Notes under the pieces: model-generated
Database searches by the model: none
What the model saw: the letters and a program-made list of their open reading frames with translations, nothing else
Told to the model about the DNA's origin: nothing
Shown here: positions 42,409 to 51,718 of the stretch, one piece after another
Position numbering within the stretch: the first letter of the stretch is position 1
How the letters are laid out: each line of letters begins with the position of its first letter
Program-made: the position numbers and the translations under genes
Assembly (NCBI GenBank): GCA_022766945.1
Contig: JALEOU010000031.1
Location: forward strand, 1-53,506
Source: Fusicatenibacter sp.
GTDB taxonomy: Bacteria; Bacillota; Clostridia; Lachnospirales; Lachnospiraceae
DNA: 53,506 nt
Reading direction: 5' to 3'

Positions 42409-43935
42409 GAAGAAAGGAAGGTGATGCTTTCCGGAAGAGATGAGAGGAAACAAAAGAGAAAGGTAGATTGTACAGGAAAGGATGAGAGGGAATATCAGTG
42501 CAGCCAGCTGTGGCAAAACTGCAAAGTGGGCGAGAAGTGTGAAAAAGGCCTGTGTCAGCTGCAGGGAAAGGATCAGGGAGGCTATAGGGAGAAGCAGATT
42601 ATGAAAAGGATGTAATTCGAAGGGAATCTCTCTTCGAAGGAAATACAGGTTCATAAGAGTGATCGCGAGTTCACTTGCAAGCATTCCGTACAGATATCCG
42701 AGAATGCCTTTTTCGGGAATCAGAAACCAGACAAAAAGAATGCGAATGAGAATGCCCACGATGTTTTGGAAAAAGACAAGCGTTGTTTTTCCAAGACCAT
42801 TCAATATACTTGTCAGAGTGGCTTCAAGATAGAGAAAAGGACTGAGAAAAGATAAAATCCCAAGAAATGTACCGCATTGTTCGCTTCTGAACAGTACAAG
42901 CCCCATTTTCGATCCATAAAAGAAAAAAGCTCCCACTGCATAGATGCCAAGCACCATGCAGTATTTGATGGTTTGTTCTGTAGTTGCAAGGATGCTCTCT
43001 TTTTTGCCGGCAGCCTGATCCTTAGCGATATCCGGAAGCAGCATGACGGAGACGGCATGGGTGATTGTTGAAGGAAAAGAAATCATAGGAAGAGCCATTC
43101 CGATCAGGATGCCGAGGGTTTCCAGAGACTCTTTTTGGGTCAGACCGAATAACAATAGTCTGCCCGGAATCAGAACAGATTCAATTCCGTGTAGCAGATT
43201 GATAAAAATACGATTCAGTGTCAGCGGCAGTGCCATGCCCATCAGAGGGCTGAAATAATCGCGAACAGGATAGTCCGGCAGTCTGGCTGCAGAGTGTAAA
43301 GGGGAGGAAGCTGCCAAAAAAAGGGACGTCACGACACAGGATGCGATTTCACCTGCAACAGTGCCGATTGCCGCAACAGAAGCAGTCAGAGTCTGGCCCT
43401 GCAGAAGAGAAATACGGCATACCGCATAAGTAACGGCAGCGCGTGTGCATTGTTCCAGCAGCTGACAGAGGGACGGGACTGCGGTTTTGTTTTGACCGAA
43501 ATACCATGCGGTAAGGCAGGAATGAATACTTGCCGGAAAAATGGCAAAGGCAATTACACGAAGAATTGGAATGGTCCTTTCCTCAAGGAGCAGCCCATAT
43601 CCGATCAAATCAGCAAACTGATAAAGCAAAATACCGGCACTCAGGGAGAGAACAGCAGCAGTCAGTGTACCGACAAATAGAAAACGCAGGGCTTTTTCTC
43701 TGTCATTTGCAGCAGTACTTGAAGCGATGAAACGGGAGAGCGCAGTCTGGATTCCGCCTACGCAGACGGAGAGCATTAGTGCGTAGACCGGAGCGATCAG
43801 CTGAAAAATTCCGAGTTCCTCCGCACCGATCATCTGAGAGAGGAATATTCTATAGAAGAACCCGATTACTCTGCTCAGAAGCCCGGCAGAAGTGAGTGTG
43901 AATGTGCCAATCAGCAATACTTTCTTTTTTGACAT
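42385..43935 (-). CDS. SpoVB-like/MOP-superfamily lipid-linked oligosaccharide flippase
   Basis: The 516-residue polytopic protein has about 14 hydrophobic spans. It begins KKKVLLIGTFTLTSAGLLSRVIGFFYRIFLSQMIGAEELGIFQL, the SpoVB/MVF pattern. Members translocate lipid-linked peptidoglycan or polysaccharide precursors; SpoVB acts in spore cortex synthesis. Sporulation genes elsewhere in the window make that plausible, but a general role is not excluded. Its final codons lie inside the terminator stem. Confidence 0.87.
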   Translation of the reverse strand: MSKKKVLLIGTFTLTSAGLLSRVIGFFYRIFLSQMIGAEELGIFQLIAPVYALMLSVCVGGIQTALSRFIASSTAANDREKALRFLFVGTLTAAVLSLSAGILLYQFADLIGYGLLLEERTIPILRVIAFAIFPASIHSCLTAWYFGQNKTAVPSLCQLLEQCTRAAVTYAVCRISLLQGQTLTASVAAIGTVAGEIASCVVTSLFLAASSPLHSAARLPDYPVRDYFSPLMGMALPLTLNRIFINLLHGIESVLIPGRLLLFGLTQKESLETLGILIGMALPMISFPSTITHAVSVMLLPDIAKDQAAGKKESILATTEQTIKYCMVLGIYAVGAFFFYGSKMGLVLFRSEQCGTFLGILSFLSPFLYLEATLTSILNGLGKTTLVFFQNIVGILIRILFVWFLIPEKGILGYLYGMLASELAITLMNLYFLRREIPFELHPFHNLLLPIASLILSLQLTQAFFTLLAHFAVLPQLAALIFPLILSCTIYLSLLFPLISSGKHHLPFFCKKKQTS

Positions 43936-43986
43936 AAGATCCTTTACCCCTTTACCCTGGTATTCATAGTATATGAAAAAATAGCC

Positions 43987-44015
43987 TTGACAGAACTAAG
44001 AAACGATGCTATTCT
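43987..44015 (+). promoter_or_regulatory. Promoter of the isc operon
   Basis: TTGACA (43987-43992), a 17-bp spacer and TATTCT (44010-44015) imply a start near 44022, immediately before the operator. Confidence 0.85.
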
Positions 44016-44024
44016 GACTATGAC

Positions 44025-44053
44025 ATAAATCCGACAAAATCAGTCGGATTTAT
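44025..44053. promoter_or_regulatory. Rrf2/IscR-type operator of the isc operon
   Basis: ATAAATCCGAC (44025-44035) and GTCGGATTTAT (44043-44053) are perfect 11-bp arms around a 7-bp spacer, at about +3 to +31 of the predicted transcript. A repressor bound here would block elongation or initiation, fitting autorepression by the adjacent Rrf2 protein. Confidence 0.75.
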
Positions 44054-44090
44054 ATCGGAAAAAGAACAACGCTTCAGGAGGAGATCAGGA

Positions 44091-44531
44091 ATGAAACTTT
44101 CTACCAAAGGAAGATATGGTCTTCGCGCATTGATTGATCTGGCAAGCCACGATAGTGAAGGAGCTGTGTCCATACAGAGTATTTCGGAGCGTCAGGGTAT
44201 CTCCGAGAGCTATCTGGAACAGCTGGTACGGCCTTTACGCAAAGCAGGGCTGATCGAGAGTGTGCGTGGAGCAGGCGGCGGCTATGTGTTGGCGAAACCG
44301 GCAGATTCCATATCTGTAGGAGATATCCTTCGGACATTGGAGGGAAGTCTCGATGCGGTTACCTGTCCTGCAAACCAGGAAAACGGGAATTGCGAGGAGG
44401 CAGATTTCTGTGTGACGAGGTTTGTCTGGCAGAGAATTAATGACAGCATTACCAATACGGTAGATGCAATCAGCCTGGGCGAACTGGTGAGAGAAAACCA
44501 GAAACTCAATAAGCGTAAAATAGAAAAATGA
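44091..44531 (+). CDS. iscR: Rrf2/IscR-family regulator
   Basis: The 146-residue protein has a winged HTH (KLSTKGRYGLRALIDLA, ISERQGISESYLEQLVRPLRKAGLI) and three Cys in the cluster-binding loop (Cys92, Cys101, Cys107), so it probably binds an iron-sulfur cluster and senses its supply. It is first of the isc operon, downstream of a matching 11-bp inverted repeat. The Cys spacing differs from E. coli IscR, so cluster type is uncertain. Confidence 0.9.
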   Translation: MKLSTKGRYGLRALIDLASHDSEGAVSIQSISERQGISESYLEQLVRPLRKAGLIESVRGAGGGYVLAKPADSISVGDILRTLEGSLDAVTCPANQENGNCEEADFCVTRFVWQRINDSITNTVDAISLGELVRENQKLNKRKIEK

Positions 44532-44547
44532 CAGGAGTGTGAAGCAA

Positions 44548-45732
44548 ATGATTTATCTTGACAATGCAGCAACAACCAGGACTGCACCGGAAGTTGTGGA
44601 GGCAATGCTTCCATATTTCAGTGAATTATATGGCAACCCGTCCAGTATTTATGAGATCGCTGGTAAGAGTAAAGAAGCAATCACGAAAGGAAGAGAACAG
44701 ATCGCAAATGTTCTTGGAGCAAAACCAGAGGAGATTTATTTTACTGCAGGCGGAAGCGAGTCTGACAACTGGGCTTTGAAAGCGACTTTTGAAGCCTACA
44801 GAAATAAGGGAAATCACATCATTACAACGAAAATCGAACATCATGCGATCCTTCATACCTGTGAATATCTGGAAAAGGAACGTGGTGCAAGAATTACTTA
44901 TCTGGATGTGGACGAGAATGGAGTTGTTAGACTGGATGAACTGGAAAAAGCCATTACGCCGGAAACAATCCTGATCTCGGTTATGACTGCGAACAATGAG
45001 ATCGGAACGATCCAGCCGATCCGTGAGATCGGAAGAATTGCCAGAGAACACAATATTCTGTTTCATACAGATGCGGTTCAGGCATTTGGACAGATTCCAA
45101 TCAGTGTGGATGAATGCGGAATCGATATGTTAAGCTCCAGCGGACATAAAATCAACGGTCCAAAAGGCATTGGTTTTCTTTATATCCGCAAAGGGATTAA
45201 GATCCGCTCTTTTGTTCACGGCGGTGCCCAGGAGAGAAAACGCCGCGCGGGAACAGAAAATGTACCAGGTATTGTAGGCTATGGAGTTGCAGCTAAACTT
45301 GCAGCAGAATCCATGCAGGAACGTACCGCACGGGAAACAGAACTTCGCGATTATCTGATCGGCCGTATTCTGAAAGAAATTCCTTACTGCCGTCTCAATG
45401 GAGATCCGGTAAAACGTCTTCCGAATAACTGTAATATCAGTTTTGAGTTTATCGAGGGAGAGTCGCTTCTGATCATGCTGGATATGAAAGGAATCGCCGC
45501 ATCCAGTGGCTCCGCATGTACCTCGGGATCTCTGGATCCATCCCATGTACTGATGGCAATTGGTCTGCCTCATGAGATCGCGCACGGTTCTCTGCGACTG
45601 ACCCTCAGCGGGGATACAACAAAGGAGGAGATCGATTATACAGTGGATCAGATCAAAGTAATTGTGGAAAGGCTGCGCGGTATGTCACCGTTATATGAAG
45701 ATTTTGTCAGAAAACAGAAAACTAAGCAGTAA
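44548..45732 (+). CDS. iscS: Cysteine desulfurase IscS/NifS
   Basis: The 394-residue PLP enzyme has NAATTRTAP at the start, Schiff-base Lys201 (SSSGHKINGPKG) and catalytic Cys324 (SSGSACTSGSLDPSHV), the class-I NifS/IscS pattern. It takes sulfur from cysteine for Fe-S clusters and for MnmA thiolation, both encoded downstream. ATG 44548 (AGGAG 10 nt upstream) is preferred over GTG 44539. Confidence 0.95.
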   Translation: MIYLDNAATTRTAPEVVEAMLPYFSELYGNPSSIYEIAGKSKEAITKGREQIANVLGAKPEEIYFTAGGSESDNWALKATFEAYRNKGNHIITTKIEHHAILHTCEYLEKERGARITYLDVDENGVVRLDELEKAITPETILISVMTANNEIGTIQPIREIGRIAREHNILFHTDAVQAFGQIPISVDECGIDMLSSSGHKINGPKGIGFLYIRKGIKIRSFVHGGAQERKRRAGTENVPGIVGYGVAAKLAAESMQERTARETELRDYLIGRILKEIPYCRLNGDPVKRLPNNCNISFEFIEGESLLIMLDMKGIAASSGSACTSGSLDPSHVLMAIGLPHEIAHGSLRLTLSGDTTKEEIDYTVDQIKVIVERLRGMSPLYEDFVRKQKTKQ

Positions 45733-45777
45733 AATATCGGAGTACTGTTTATTAAAAATACAGGAGGAACAATAATT

Positions 45778-46215
45778 ATGTACAGTGAAAAGGTTATGGA
45801 TCACTTTCAGAATCCAAGAAATGTAGGTGAGATTGAGAATCCCAGTGGGGTTGGAACAGTTGGAAATGCCAAATGCGGTGACATCATGAGAATGTATCTG
45901 GACATTGACGATCAGGGCATTATCAGAGACTGTAAATTCAAAACATTTGGCTGTGGAGCAGCGGTTGCTACCAGCAGCATGGCAACAGAACTGGTAAAAG
46001 GCAAGACAATCCAGGAGGCGCTCGAAGTAACGAACAAAGCTGTTATGGAAGCACTGGATGGACTTCCGCCGGTAAAAGTGCACTGTTCTCTTCTGGCAGA
46101 AGAGGCAATCCATGCAGCCCTCTGGGATTACGCTGAGAAAAATCATATCAAGATTGAGGGACTCGATAAGCCGAAATCTGACATCAGTGAAGGCGAAGAA
46201 GAGGAAGATTATTAA
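45778..46215 (+). CDS. iscU: Fe-S cluster scaffold protein IscU/NifU-like
   Basis: The 145-residue protein has the IscU signature with cluster ligands Cys33 (NAKCGD), Cys59 (GCGAAVATSS) and Cys103 (KVHCSLLAEEA), and begins YSEKVMDHFQNPRNVGEIE. It receives sulfur from IscS and assembles clusters. An acidic Glu/Asp tail ends the protein. Gap to iscS is 45 bp. Confidence 0.95.
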   Translation: MYSEKVMDHFQNPRNVGEIENPSGVGTVGNAKCGDIMRMYLDIDDQGIIRDCKFKTFGCGAAVATSSMATELVKGKTIQEALEVTNKAVMEALDGLPPVKVHCSLLAEEAIHAALWDYAEKNHIKIEGLDKPKSDISEGEEEEDY

Positions 46216-46218
46216 GAC

Positions 46219-47316
46219 ATGGCCAAACAAAAAGTAGTCGTTGGAATGTCCGGCGGTGTGGACTCTTCAGTGGCAGCTTATCTGCTGAAAGAAGCCGGAT
46301 ATGAAGTCATCGGTGTAACCATGCAGATCTGGCAGGATGAATCTGAGATGGTCCTTGAGGAGAACGGAGGCTGCTGCGGCTTGTCCGCAGTGGATGATGC
46401 GAGAAGAGTTGCCGGGATTCTGGACATTCCCTATTACGTCATGAATTTCAAACAGGAATTCAAAAAGAGTGTCATGGATTATTTTACCAGGGAATATCTC
46501 TGCGGAAGGACACCGAACCCATGTATCGCATGTAACAGGTACGTAAAATGGGAAGCACTTCTTAAACGCAGTCTTTCGATCGGCGCGGACTATATTGCCA
46601 CGGGACATTATGCAAGAATTGCACAGCTTGCCAATGGCCGTTATGCAGTGAAAAATTCTGTGACGGCATCCAAGGATCAGACTTACGCACTCTATAATCT
46701 GACACAGGAGCAGCTCTCCCATACACTGATGCCGGTTGGGGATTATACGAAAGAGGAAATTCGTGCCATTGCAGAAGAGATTCAGCTTCCTGTAGCAAAG
46801 AAAAAAGACTCACAGGAGATTTGTTTTGTTCCGGACAATGATTACGCTGCATTTATTCAGAGAGAAACCGGGATTACTGCTCCCAAAGGAAATTTTGTCA
46901 ATACGAAAGGCAAAATTATCGGACAGCATGAGGGTATCACTCACTATACGGTTGGACAGCGCAGAGGACTGGGGCTTCCCATGGGGCACCGGGTGTTTGT
47001 GCTGGAAATCAGGCCGGAGACCAATGAGGTTGTCGTCGGAGAGGAAGAGGAAGTGTTTGCCCATTCTTTGCGCGCAAACTGTGTGAATTATATGGCGATT
47101 CCTCCTCTGGAGATTGGCGATTCGATTTCCTGTATAGCCAAGATCCGATACGGACACAAAGGTGCTCCATGTACGATCCGCAGAACAGGGGAAGATGAGA
47201 TAACCTGTACTTTTGAGCAGGCGGTACGCGCAGTAACCCCGGGACAGGCTGTTGTTTTCTACAAAGATGATTATGTTGCCGGCGGCGGAATCATTCAGAA
47301 TGCCATACCGGATTAG
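46219..47316 (+). CDS. mnmA: tRNA-specific 2-thiouridylase MnmA
   Basis: The 365-residue enzyme has a P-loop (GMSGGVDSSVAAYLL), the catalytic Cys pair region (GRTPNPCIACNRYVKW and SQEICFV), and ATGHYARI. It thiolates the wobble uridine (U34) of Lys, Glu and Gln tRNAs, with sulfur from IscS. It starts 3 bp after iscU, an arrangement common in Clostridia. Confidence 0.97.
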   Translation: MAKQKVVVGMSGGVDSSVAAYLLKEAGYEVIGVTMQIWQDESEMVLEENGGCCGLSAVDDARRVAGILDIPYYVMNFKQEFKKSVMDYFTREYLCGRTPNPCIACNRYVKWEALLKRSLSIGADYIATGHYARIAQLANGRYAVKNSVTASKDQTYALYNLTQEQLSHTLMPVGDYTKEEIRAIAEEIQLPVAKKKDSQEICFVPDNDYAAFIQRETGITAPKGNFVNTKGKIIGQHEGITHYTVGQRRGLGLPMGHRVFVLEIRPETNEVVVGEEEEVFAHSLRANCVNYMAIPPLEIGDSISCIAKIRYGHKGAPCTIRRTGEDEITCTFEQAVRAVTPGQAVVFYKDDYVAGGGIIQNAIPD

Positions 47317-47326
47317 GAGAAAGATA

Positions 47327-48130
47327 ATGATACAAATATCGGACTGTCATATGCACACGAAATTCTCTTCAGACAGCGAGGCATCCATTGAGTCGATGAT
47401 TGAGCGGGCAATTGGGCTTGGAATGAATGCAATCTGTCTGACGGATCATCATGATATGGATTATGAAACGGAAGAGTTTCGTCTGGATACCGCCTCATAT
47501 TATGAGCAGGTCAAAAAGATGCAGGAGAGGTACGGCGACAGGATTCAATTACGATTTGGCGTGGAACTTGGACTGCAGCCGCATTTAAAAGAAAGGCTGG
47601 AAGCATATACAAATGCATGGCCGTTTGATTTTATTATCGGTTCCACACATGTGGTAAAAGGAAAGGATCCTTATTATAGCAGGAATCTTCTTGCGTGGCC
47701 GGATAAAAGGCAGTTATACAGAGCCTATTTTTGTGAGATAATTGAAAATATAAGGAGCTTTCATCAGTTTCAGGCGTTGGGACATCTGGATTATGTTGTC
47801 CGTTATGGAAAGAAAACGCCGGAAGATTACTCTTATCAACAGTTTTCCGATGAGATTGATACAATTCTGCATCTGTTGATCGGGTATGGAATCGCGCTTG
47901 AGATCAATACCGGAGGCTACAGAGCAGGACTTGGTTTTCCAAATCCGCATCCGGATGTCATACGGCGTTACCGAGAACTGGGAGGAGAAATGATTACGTT
48001 CGGTGCTGATGCCCATGAGCCGGAGCATATTGGGTATGAGTTTGAGAAGGCAAGGGAGATAGCAGTATCGCTCGGCTTTCAGTATTATGTAAGGTTTATC
48101 GGACGAAAACCTGAGTTTGTCAAAATTTGA
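47327..48130 (+). CDS. PHP-domain phosphoesterase, histidinol-phosphatase-like
   Basis: The 267-residue metal-dependent hydrolase has the PHP motifs DCHMHTKFSSDS, CLTDHHDMDY, GVELGLQPH and GSTHVVKG, and C-terminal FGADAHEPEHIG. These fit HisK-type histidinol phosphatases or related phosphoesterases. It starts 10 bp after mnmA with AGGAGAAAG. No histidine gene is nearby, so the substrate is uncertain. Confidence 0.82.
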   Translation: MIQISDCHMHTKFSSDSEASIESMIERAIGLGMNAICLTDHHDMDYETEEFRLDTASYYEQVKKMQERYGDRIQLRFGVELGLQPHLKERLEAYTNAWPFDFIIGSTHVVKGKDPYYSRNLLAWPDKRQLYRAYFCEIIENIRSFHQFQALGHLDYVVRYGKKTPEDYSYQQFSDEIDTILHLLIGYGIALEINTGGYRAGLGFPNPHPDVIRRYRELGGEMITFGADAHEPEHIGYEFEKAREIAVSLGFQYYVRFIGRKPEFVKI

Positions 48131-48162
48131 GAGAATTTTTAGCATTTTCTTCAAAATAAACC

Positions 48163-48191
48163 TTGAATTTTCCGACGGAATTAGGTATGAT
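48163..48191 (+). promoter_or_regulatory. Promoter of gap
   Basis: TTGAAT (48163-48168), a 17-bp spacer and TATGAT (48186-48191) precede gap. A leader of about 75 nt precedes the AGGAGGAATT ribosome site. Confidence 0.75.
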
Positions 48192-48271
48192 GTTAATAAG
48201 GTTGATGTTTCTTTAACAAAGTACAGAGACTAACAAATCCAAAAAAACACTTTTTAGGAGGAATTGAAATC

Positions 48272-49285
48272 ATGGCAGTAAAAGTAGCAATCAATGGTTT
48301 TGGCCGTATTGGACGTCTTGCTTTCAGACAGATGTTCGGAGCAGAAGGTTATGAAGTAGTGGCTATCAACGACTTAACATCCCCGAGGATGTTAGCTCAT
48401 TTGTTAAAATATGATTCTTCTCAGGGAAAATATGCTTTAGCAGATACTGTTACTTCTGATGAAGATTCTATTACTGTTGACGGCAAAAACATCAAGATCT
48501 ATGCTTTCCCGGATGCTAACAACTGCCCGTGGGGAGAGCTTGGCGTAGATGTAGTTCTGGAGTGCTCCGGATTCTACACCTCTAAAGCAAAAGCTCAGGC
48601 TCATATCAATGCAGGCGCTCGTAAAGTTGTTATTTCCGCTCCGGCTGGTAACGATCTGCCGACCATCGTTTACAATGTAAACCATGAGACACTGACCGCA
48701 GAGGATACTATCATTTCCGCAGCTTCCTGTACAACAAACTGCCTGGCTCCGATGGCAAAAGCTCTGAACGAACTGGCTCCGATCAAATCCGGTATCATGG
48801 TTACTATCCATGCTTACACTGGCGATCAGATGACTCTGGACGGACCGCAGAGAAAAGGCGATCTGAGAAGATCCCGTGCAGCTGCTGTTAATATCGTTCC
48901 GAACAGTACTGGTGCTGCAAAAGCAATCGGCCTTGTTATTCCGGAACTGAACGGAAAACTGATCGGTTCTGCACAGCGTGTTCCGACCCCGACTGGTTCT
49001 ACCACTATCCTGACCGCAGTAGTTGAAGGAAACGTAACTGTTGATCAGATTAACGAGAAGATGAAAGCATCTGCAAATGAGTCTTTCGGTTACAATACTG
49101 ATGAGATCGAATCCAGCGATATCGTTGGAATGAGATATGGCTCACTGTTCGATGCAACTCAGACAATGGTTCTGCCTCTGGACAACGGAACAACAGAAGT
49201 TCAGGTTGTTTCCTGGTATGACAATGAGAATTCTTACACCAGCCAGATGGTTCGTACAATCAAATACTTCAGTGAGTTAGCATAA
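48272..49285 (+). CDS. gap: Glyceraldehyde-3-phosphate dehydrogenase, glycolytic type
   Basis: The 337-residue enzyme has the Rossmann loop [11 protein letters not shown]-specific Asp34 (INDLT), catalytic Cys153 ([10 protein letters not shown]) and the substrate region ([18 protein letters not shown]). It converts glyceraldehyde 3-phosphate to 1,3-bisphosphoglycerate with NAD. A strong ribosome site (AGGAGG) fits high expression. It is followed by a terminator, then pgk and tpiA. Confidence 0.98.
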   Translation: MAVKVAINGFGRIGRLAFRQMFGAEGYEVVAINDLTSPRMLAHLLKYDSSQGKYALADTVTSDEDSITVDGKNIKIYAFPDANNCPWGELGVDVVLECSGFYTSKAKAQAHINAGARKVVISAPAGNDLPTIVYNVNHETLTAEDTIISAASCTTNCLAPMAKALNELAPIKSGIMVTIHAYTGDQMTLDGPQRKGDLRRSRAAAVNIVPNSTGAAKAIGLVIPELNGKLIGSAQRVPTPTGSTTILTAVVEGNVTVDQINEKMKASANESFGYNTDEIESSDIVGMRYGSLFDATQTMVLPLDNGTTEVQVVSWYDNENSYTSQMVRTIKYFSELA

Positions 49286-49297
49286 GTTTTTGAACCC

Positions 49298-49335
49298 AAA
49301 GGGTCCGGTCTTTCAAAAAGGACCGGACCCTTTTT
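49298..49335 (+). terminator. Terminator between gap and pgk
   Basis: AAAGGGTCCGGTC (49298-49310) and GACCGGACCCTTT (49321-49333) are perfect 13-bp arms followed by a T-run. It would make gap monocistronic or reduce readthrough into pgk. Confidence 0.9.
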
Positions 49336-49404
49336 GCGAAAAAGACGGAGTGCAGGGAGAACGTAAAAAAGACCTGCTCCGCAAATGAAATGGAGGAAAT
49401 GCTC

Positions 49405-50598
49405 ATGTTAAACAAAAAGTCCGTGGATGACATTAATGTAAAAGGTAAGAGAGTCCTTGTAAGATGTGATTTTAACGTTCCGTTAATTGATGGAAAGATT
49501 ACAGATGAAAACCGTCTGGTGGCTGCTCTGCCAACAATCAAAAAACTGATCAATGACGGCGGAAGGGTGATCCTTTGCTCTCACCTGGGCAAACCGAAAG
49601 GAGAGCCAAAACCGGAACTGTCTTTGGCACCGGTTGCTGTTCGTCTATCTGAACTTCTTGGACAGGAAGTAAAATTTGCTGCAGATCCTGAGGTTGTGGG
49701 ACCGAACGCAAAAGCTGCAGTGGAAGCTATGCAGGATGGCGATGTAATTCTTCTTGAGAATACCCGTTACCGTGCGGAAGAAACCAAAAATGGTGAGGTG
49801 TTCAGCAAAGAACTGGCATCTCTGTGCGATGTGTTTGTAAATGATGCTTTTGGTACTGCGCATCGTGCTCACTGCTCCAATGTTGGTGTTACAAAATTTG
49901 TGGATACCGCAGTTGTCGGCTATCTGATGGAGAAAGAGATTGCATTCCTTGGCAATGCAGTGAATAATCCGACCCGTCCATTCGTTGCAATTCTTGGCGG
50001 ATCCAAGGTATCCAGCAAGATTTCTGTAATCGAGAATCTGCTGGACAAAGTAGACGTTCTGATCATCGGCGGTGGTATGGCGTATACCTTTGCAAAGGCA
50101 GAGGGCGGTTCTGTCGGAAATTCGCTTCTGGAAGAGGATTACTGTGACTATGCTCTGAAGATGAAAGAAAAAGCTGCTGCAAGAGGCGTAAAACTGCTTC
50201 TTCCGGTAGATAATGTGATTGCAGATGCTTTCTCAAATGATGCTAATACACAGATTGTAAAAACAGGTGCGATTCCGGATGGCTGGGAAGGACTGGACAT
50301 CGGACCGGAAAGTGCAAAGCTGTTCGCAGACGCTGTAAAAGAAGCTAAGACGGTTGTATGGAATGGACCTATGGGATGTTTTGAGATGCCTAACTTTGCA
50401 GCAGGAACAAAAGCAGTGGCAGAAGCTCTGGCTGAGACAGATGCAGTGACCATTATCGGCGGCGGTGACTCCGCAGCTGCTGTAAATCAGCTCGGATACG
50501 GCGACAAGATGACACATATCTCTACAGGCGGCGGCGCTTCTCTGGAGTTCCTGGAAGGCAAAGAACTGCCGGGCGTAGCAGCAGCAAACGATAAATAG
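49405..50598 (+). CDS. pgk: Phosphoglycerate kinase
   Basis: The 397-residue enzyme has the N-terminal signature [44 protein letters not shown] and C-terminal nucleotide-binding [13 protein letters not shown]. It forms ATP from 1,3-bisphosphoglycerate. ATG 49405 follows GGAGG by 9 nt and is preferred over 49390 and 49399. Confidence 0.97.
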   Translation: MLNKKSVDDINVKGKRVLVRCDFNVPLIDGKITDENRLVAALPTIKKLINDGGRVILCSHLGKPKGEPKPELSLAPVAVRLSELLGQEVKFAADPEVVGPNAKAAVEAMQDGDVILLENTRYRAEETKNGEVFSKELASLCDVFVNDAFGTAHRAHCSNVGVTKFVDTAVVGYLMEKEIAFLGNAVNNPTRPFVAILGGSKVSSKISVIENLLDKVDVLIIGGGMAYTFAKAEGGSVGNSLLEEDYCDYALKMKEKAAARGVKLLLPVDNVIADAFSNDANTQIVKTGAIPDGWEGLDIGPESAKLFADAVKEAKTVVWNGPMGCFEMPNFAAGTKAVAEALAETDAVTIIGGGDSAAAVNQLGYGDKMTHISTGGGASLEFLEGKELPGVAAANDK

Positions 50599-50623
50599 TA
50601 ACAAAATAAGGAGACTAAGAATC

Positions 50624-51376
50624 ATGGCAAGAAAAAAAATTATCGCCGGTAACTGGAAGATGAACATGACTCCCAGCGAAGCGGTCGAGTTAGTTAATAC
50701 ATTAAAACCGTTGGTAGTAAACGACGAAGTAGATGTTGTCTTCTGCGTTCCGGCAATTGATATTATTCCGGTTGTGGAAGCTGCGAAAGGTTCCAATATC
50801 CAGGTAGGCGCAGAGAACATGTATTTCGAGGAAAAAGGAGCATTTACCGGTGAGATTTCTCCGAACATGCTGACTGACGCAGGTGTGAAATATGTTGTTC
50901 TGGGTCATTCCGAGAGAAGAGAATATTTTGCAGAGACAAGCGAAACCGTGAATAAAAAGATGCAAAAAGCATTCGAGCATGGAATTACTCCAATCATGTG
51001 CTGTGGTGAAACACTCGAGCAGAGAGAGCAGGGTGTGACGATGGATTTTATTCGTCAGCAGGTGAAAGTTGGATTCCTGAATGTGACGGCAGATCAGGCA
51101 AAAACAGCAGTAATCGCATATGAGCCAATCTGGGCAATCGGTACAGGAAAAACTGCTACCACAGAGCAGGCAGAGGAAGTCTGCAAAGGTATCCGTGAGT
51201 GCATCGCAGAGATTTATGACGAAGCTACTGCAGAAGCAATCCGCATCCAGTACGGCGGATCTGTCAATGCAAAAACCGCTCCGGAACTGTTTGCACAGCC
51301 GAATATCGATGGCGGTCTGGTAGGCGGTGCTTCACTGAAACCGGATTTTGGTGCAATCGTAAACTATAATAAATAA
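50624..51376 (+). CDS. tpiA: Triosephosphate isomerase
   Basis: The 250-residue TIM barrel has [10 protein letters not shown], the electrophilic His segment [11 protein letters not shown] and catalytic Glu in [12 protein letters not shown], plus the phosphate loop [14 protein letters not shown]. It interconverts dihydroxyacetone phosphate and glyceraldehyde 3-phosphate. It follows pgk by 25 bp. Confidence 0.97.
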   Translation: MARKKIIAGNWKMNMTPSEAVELVNTLKPLVVNDEVDVVFCVPAIDIIPVVEAAKGSNIQVGAENMYFEEKGAFTGEISPNMLTDAGVKYVVLGHSERREYFAETSETVNKKMQKAFEHGITPIMCCGETLEQREQGVTMDFIRQQVKVGFLNVTADQAKTAVIAYEPIWAIGTGKTATTEQAEEVCKGIRECIAEIYDEATAEAIRIQYGGSVNAKTAPELFAQPNIDGGLVGGASLKPDFGAIVNYNK

Positions 51377-51400
51377 TTGCAGGTAAAACTGACAGGTGAG

Positions 51401-51460
51401 AAAAACCTCCCTTCCAGGAAATGATTCTTTCGGGATTTATGTTGGAAGGGAGGTTTTTAC
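51401..51460 (+). terminator. Terminator after tpiA
   Basis: AAAAACCTCCCTTCCA (51401-51416) and TGGAAGGGAGGTTTTT (51443-51458) are perfect 16-bp arms with a 26-nt loop and end in a T-run. Confidence 0.92.
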
Positions 51461-51604
51461 TGTTTTTTGAGAAATCTGTATGTTGCGTATTAATTGTGCG
51501 AATTTGTGTGTAAACGGTCGAAAAAGAACGGCTTTAGGTTCCACTGATACCAAATCAACTATAAATTCAGAATGAATAAAAATGCAAAAAAATGCAATTT
51601 CTAC

Positions 51605-51634
51605 TTGCATTGCACTAGTGCGATAAAGTATAAT
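51605..51634 (+). promoter_or_regulatory. Promoter of the symporter gene with internal palindrome
   Basis: TTGCAT (51605-51610), an 18-bp spacer and TATAAT (51629-51634) form a promoter. The palindrome GCACTAGTGC (51612-51621) lies in the spacer and is a candidate operator. The region 51462-51604 holds no recognisable feature. Confidence 0.55.
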
Positions 51635-51654
51635 AAAAAAAGCTTACAAAGAAG

Positions 51655-51685
51655 AAAGCAGATTCAGGCAAGAGTCTGCTTTTTG
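51655..51685 (+). terminator. Leader hairpin with T-run upstream of the symporter
   Basis: AAAGCAGA (51655-51662) pairs with TCTGCTTT (51675-51682), followed by TTT. It lies in the leader, about 20 nt into the predicted transcript, where it could attenuate transcription. Confidence 0.6.
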
Positions 51686-51718
51686 ATTTTGAGCAAAAAC
51701 ATAGGATGAGGTGAAGCG

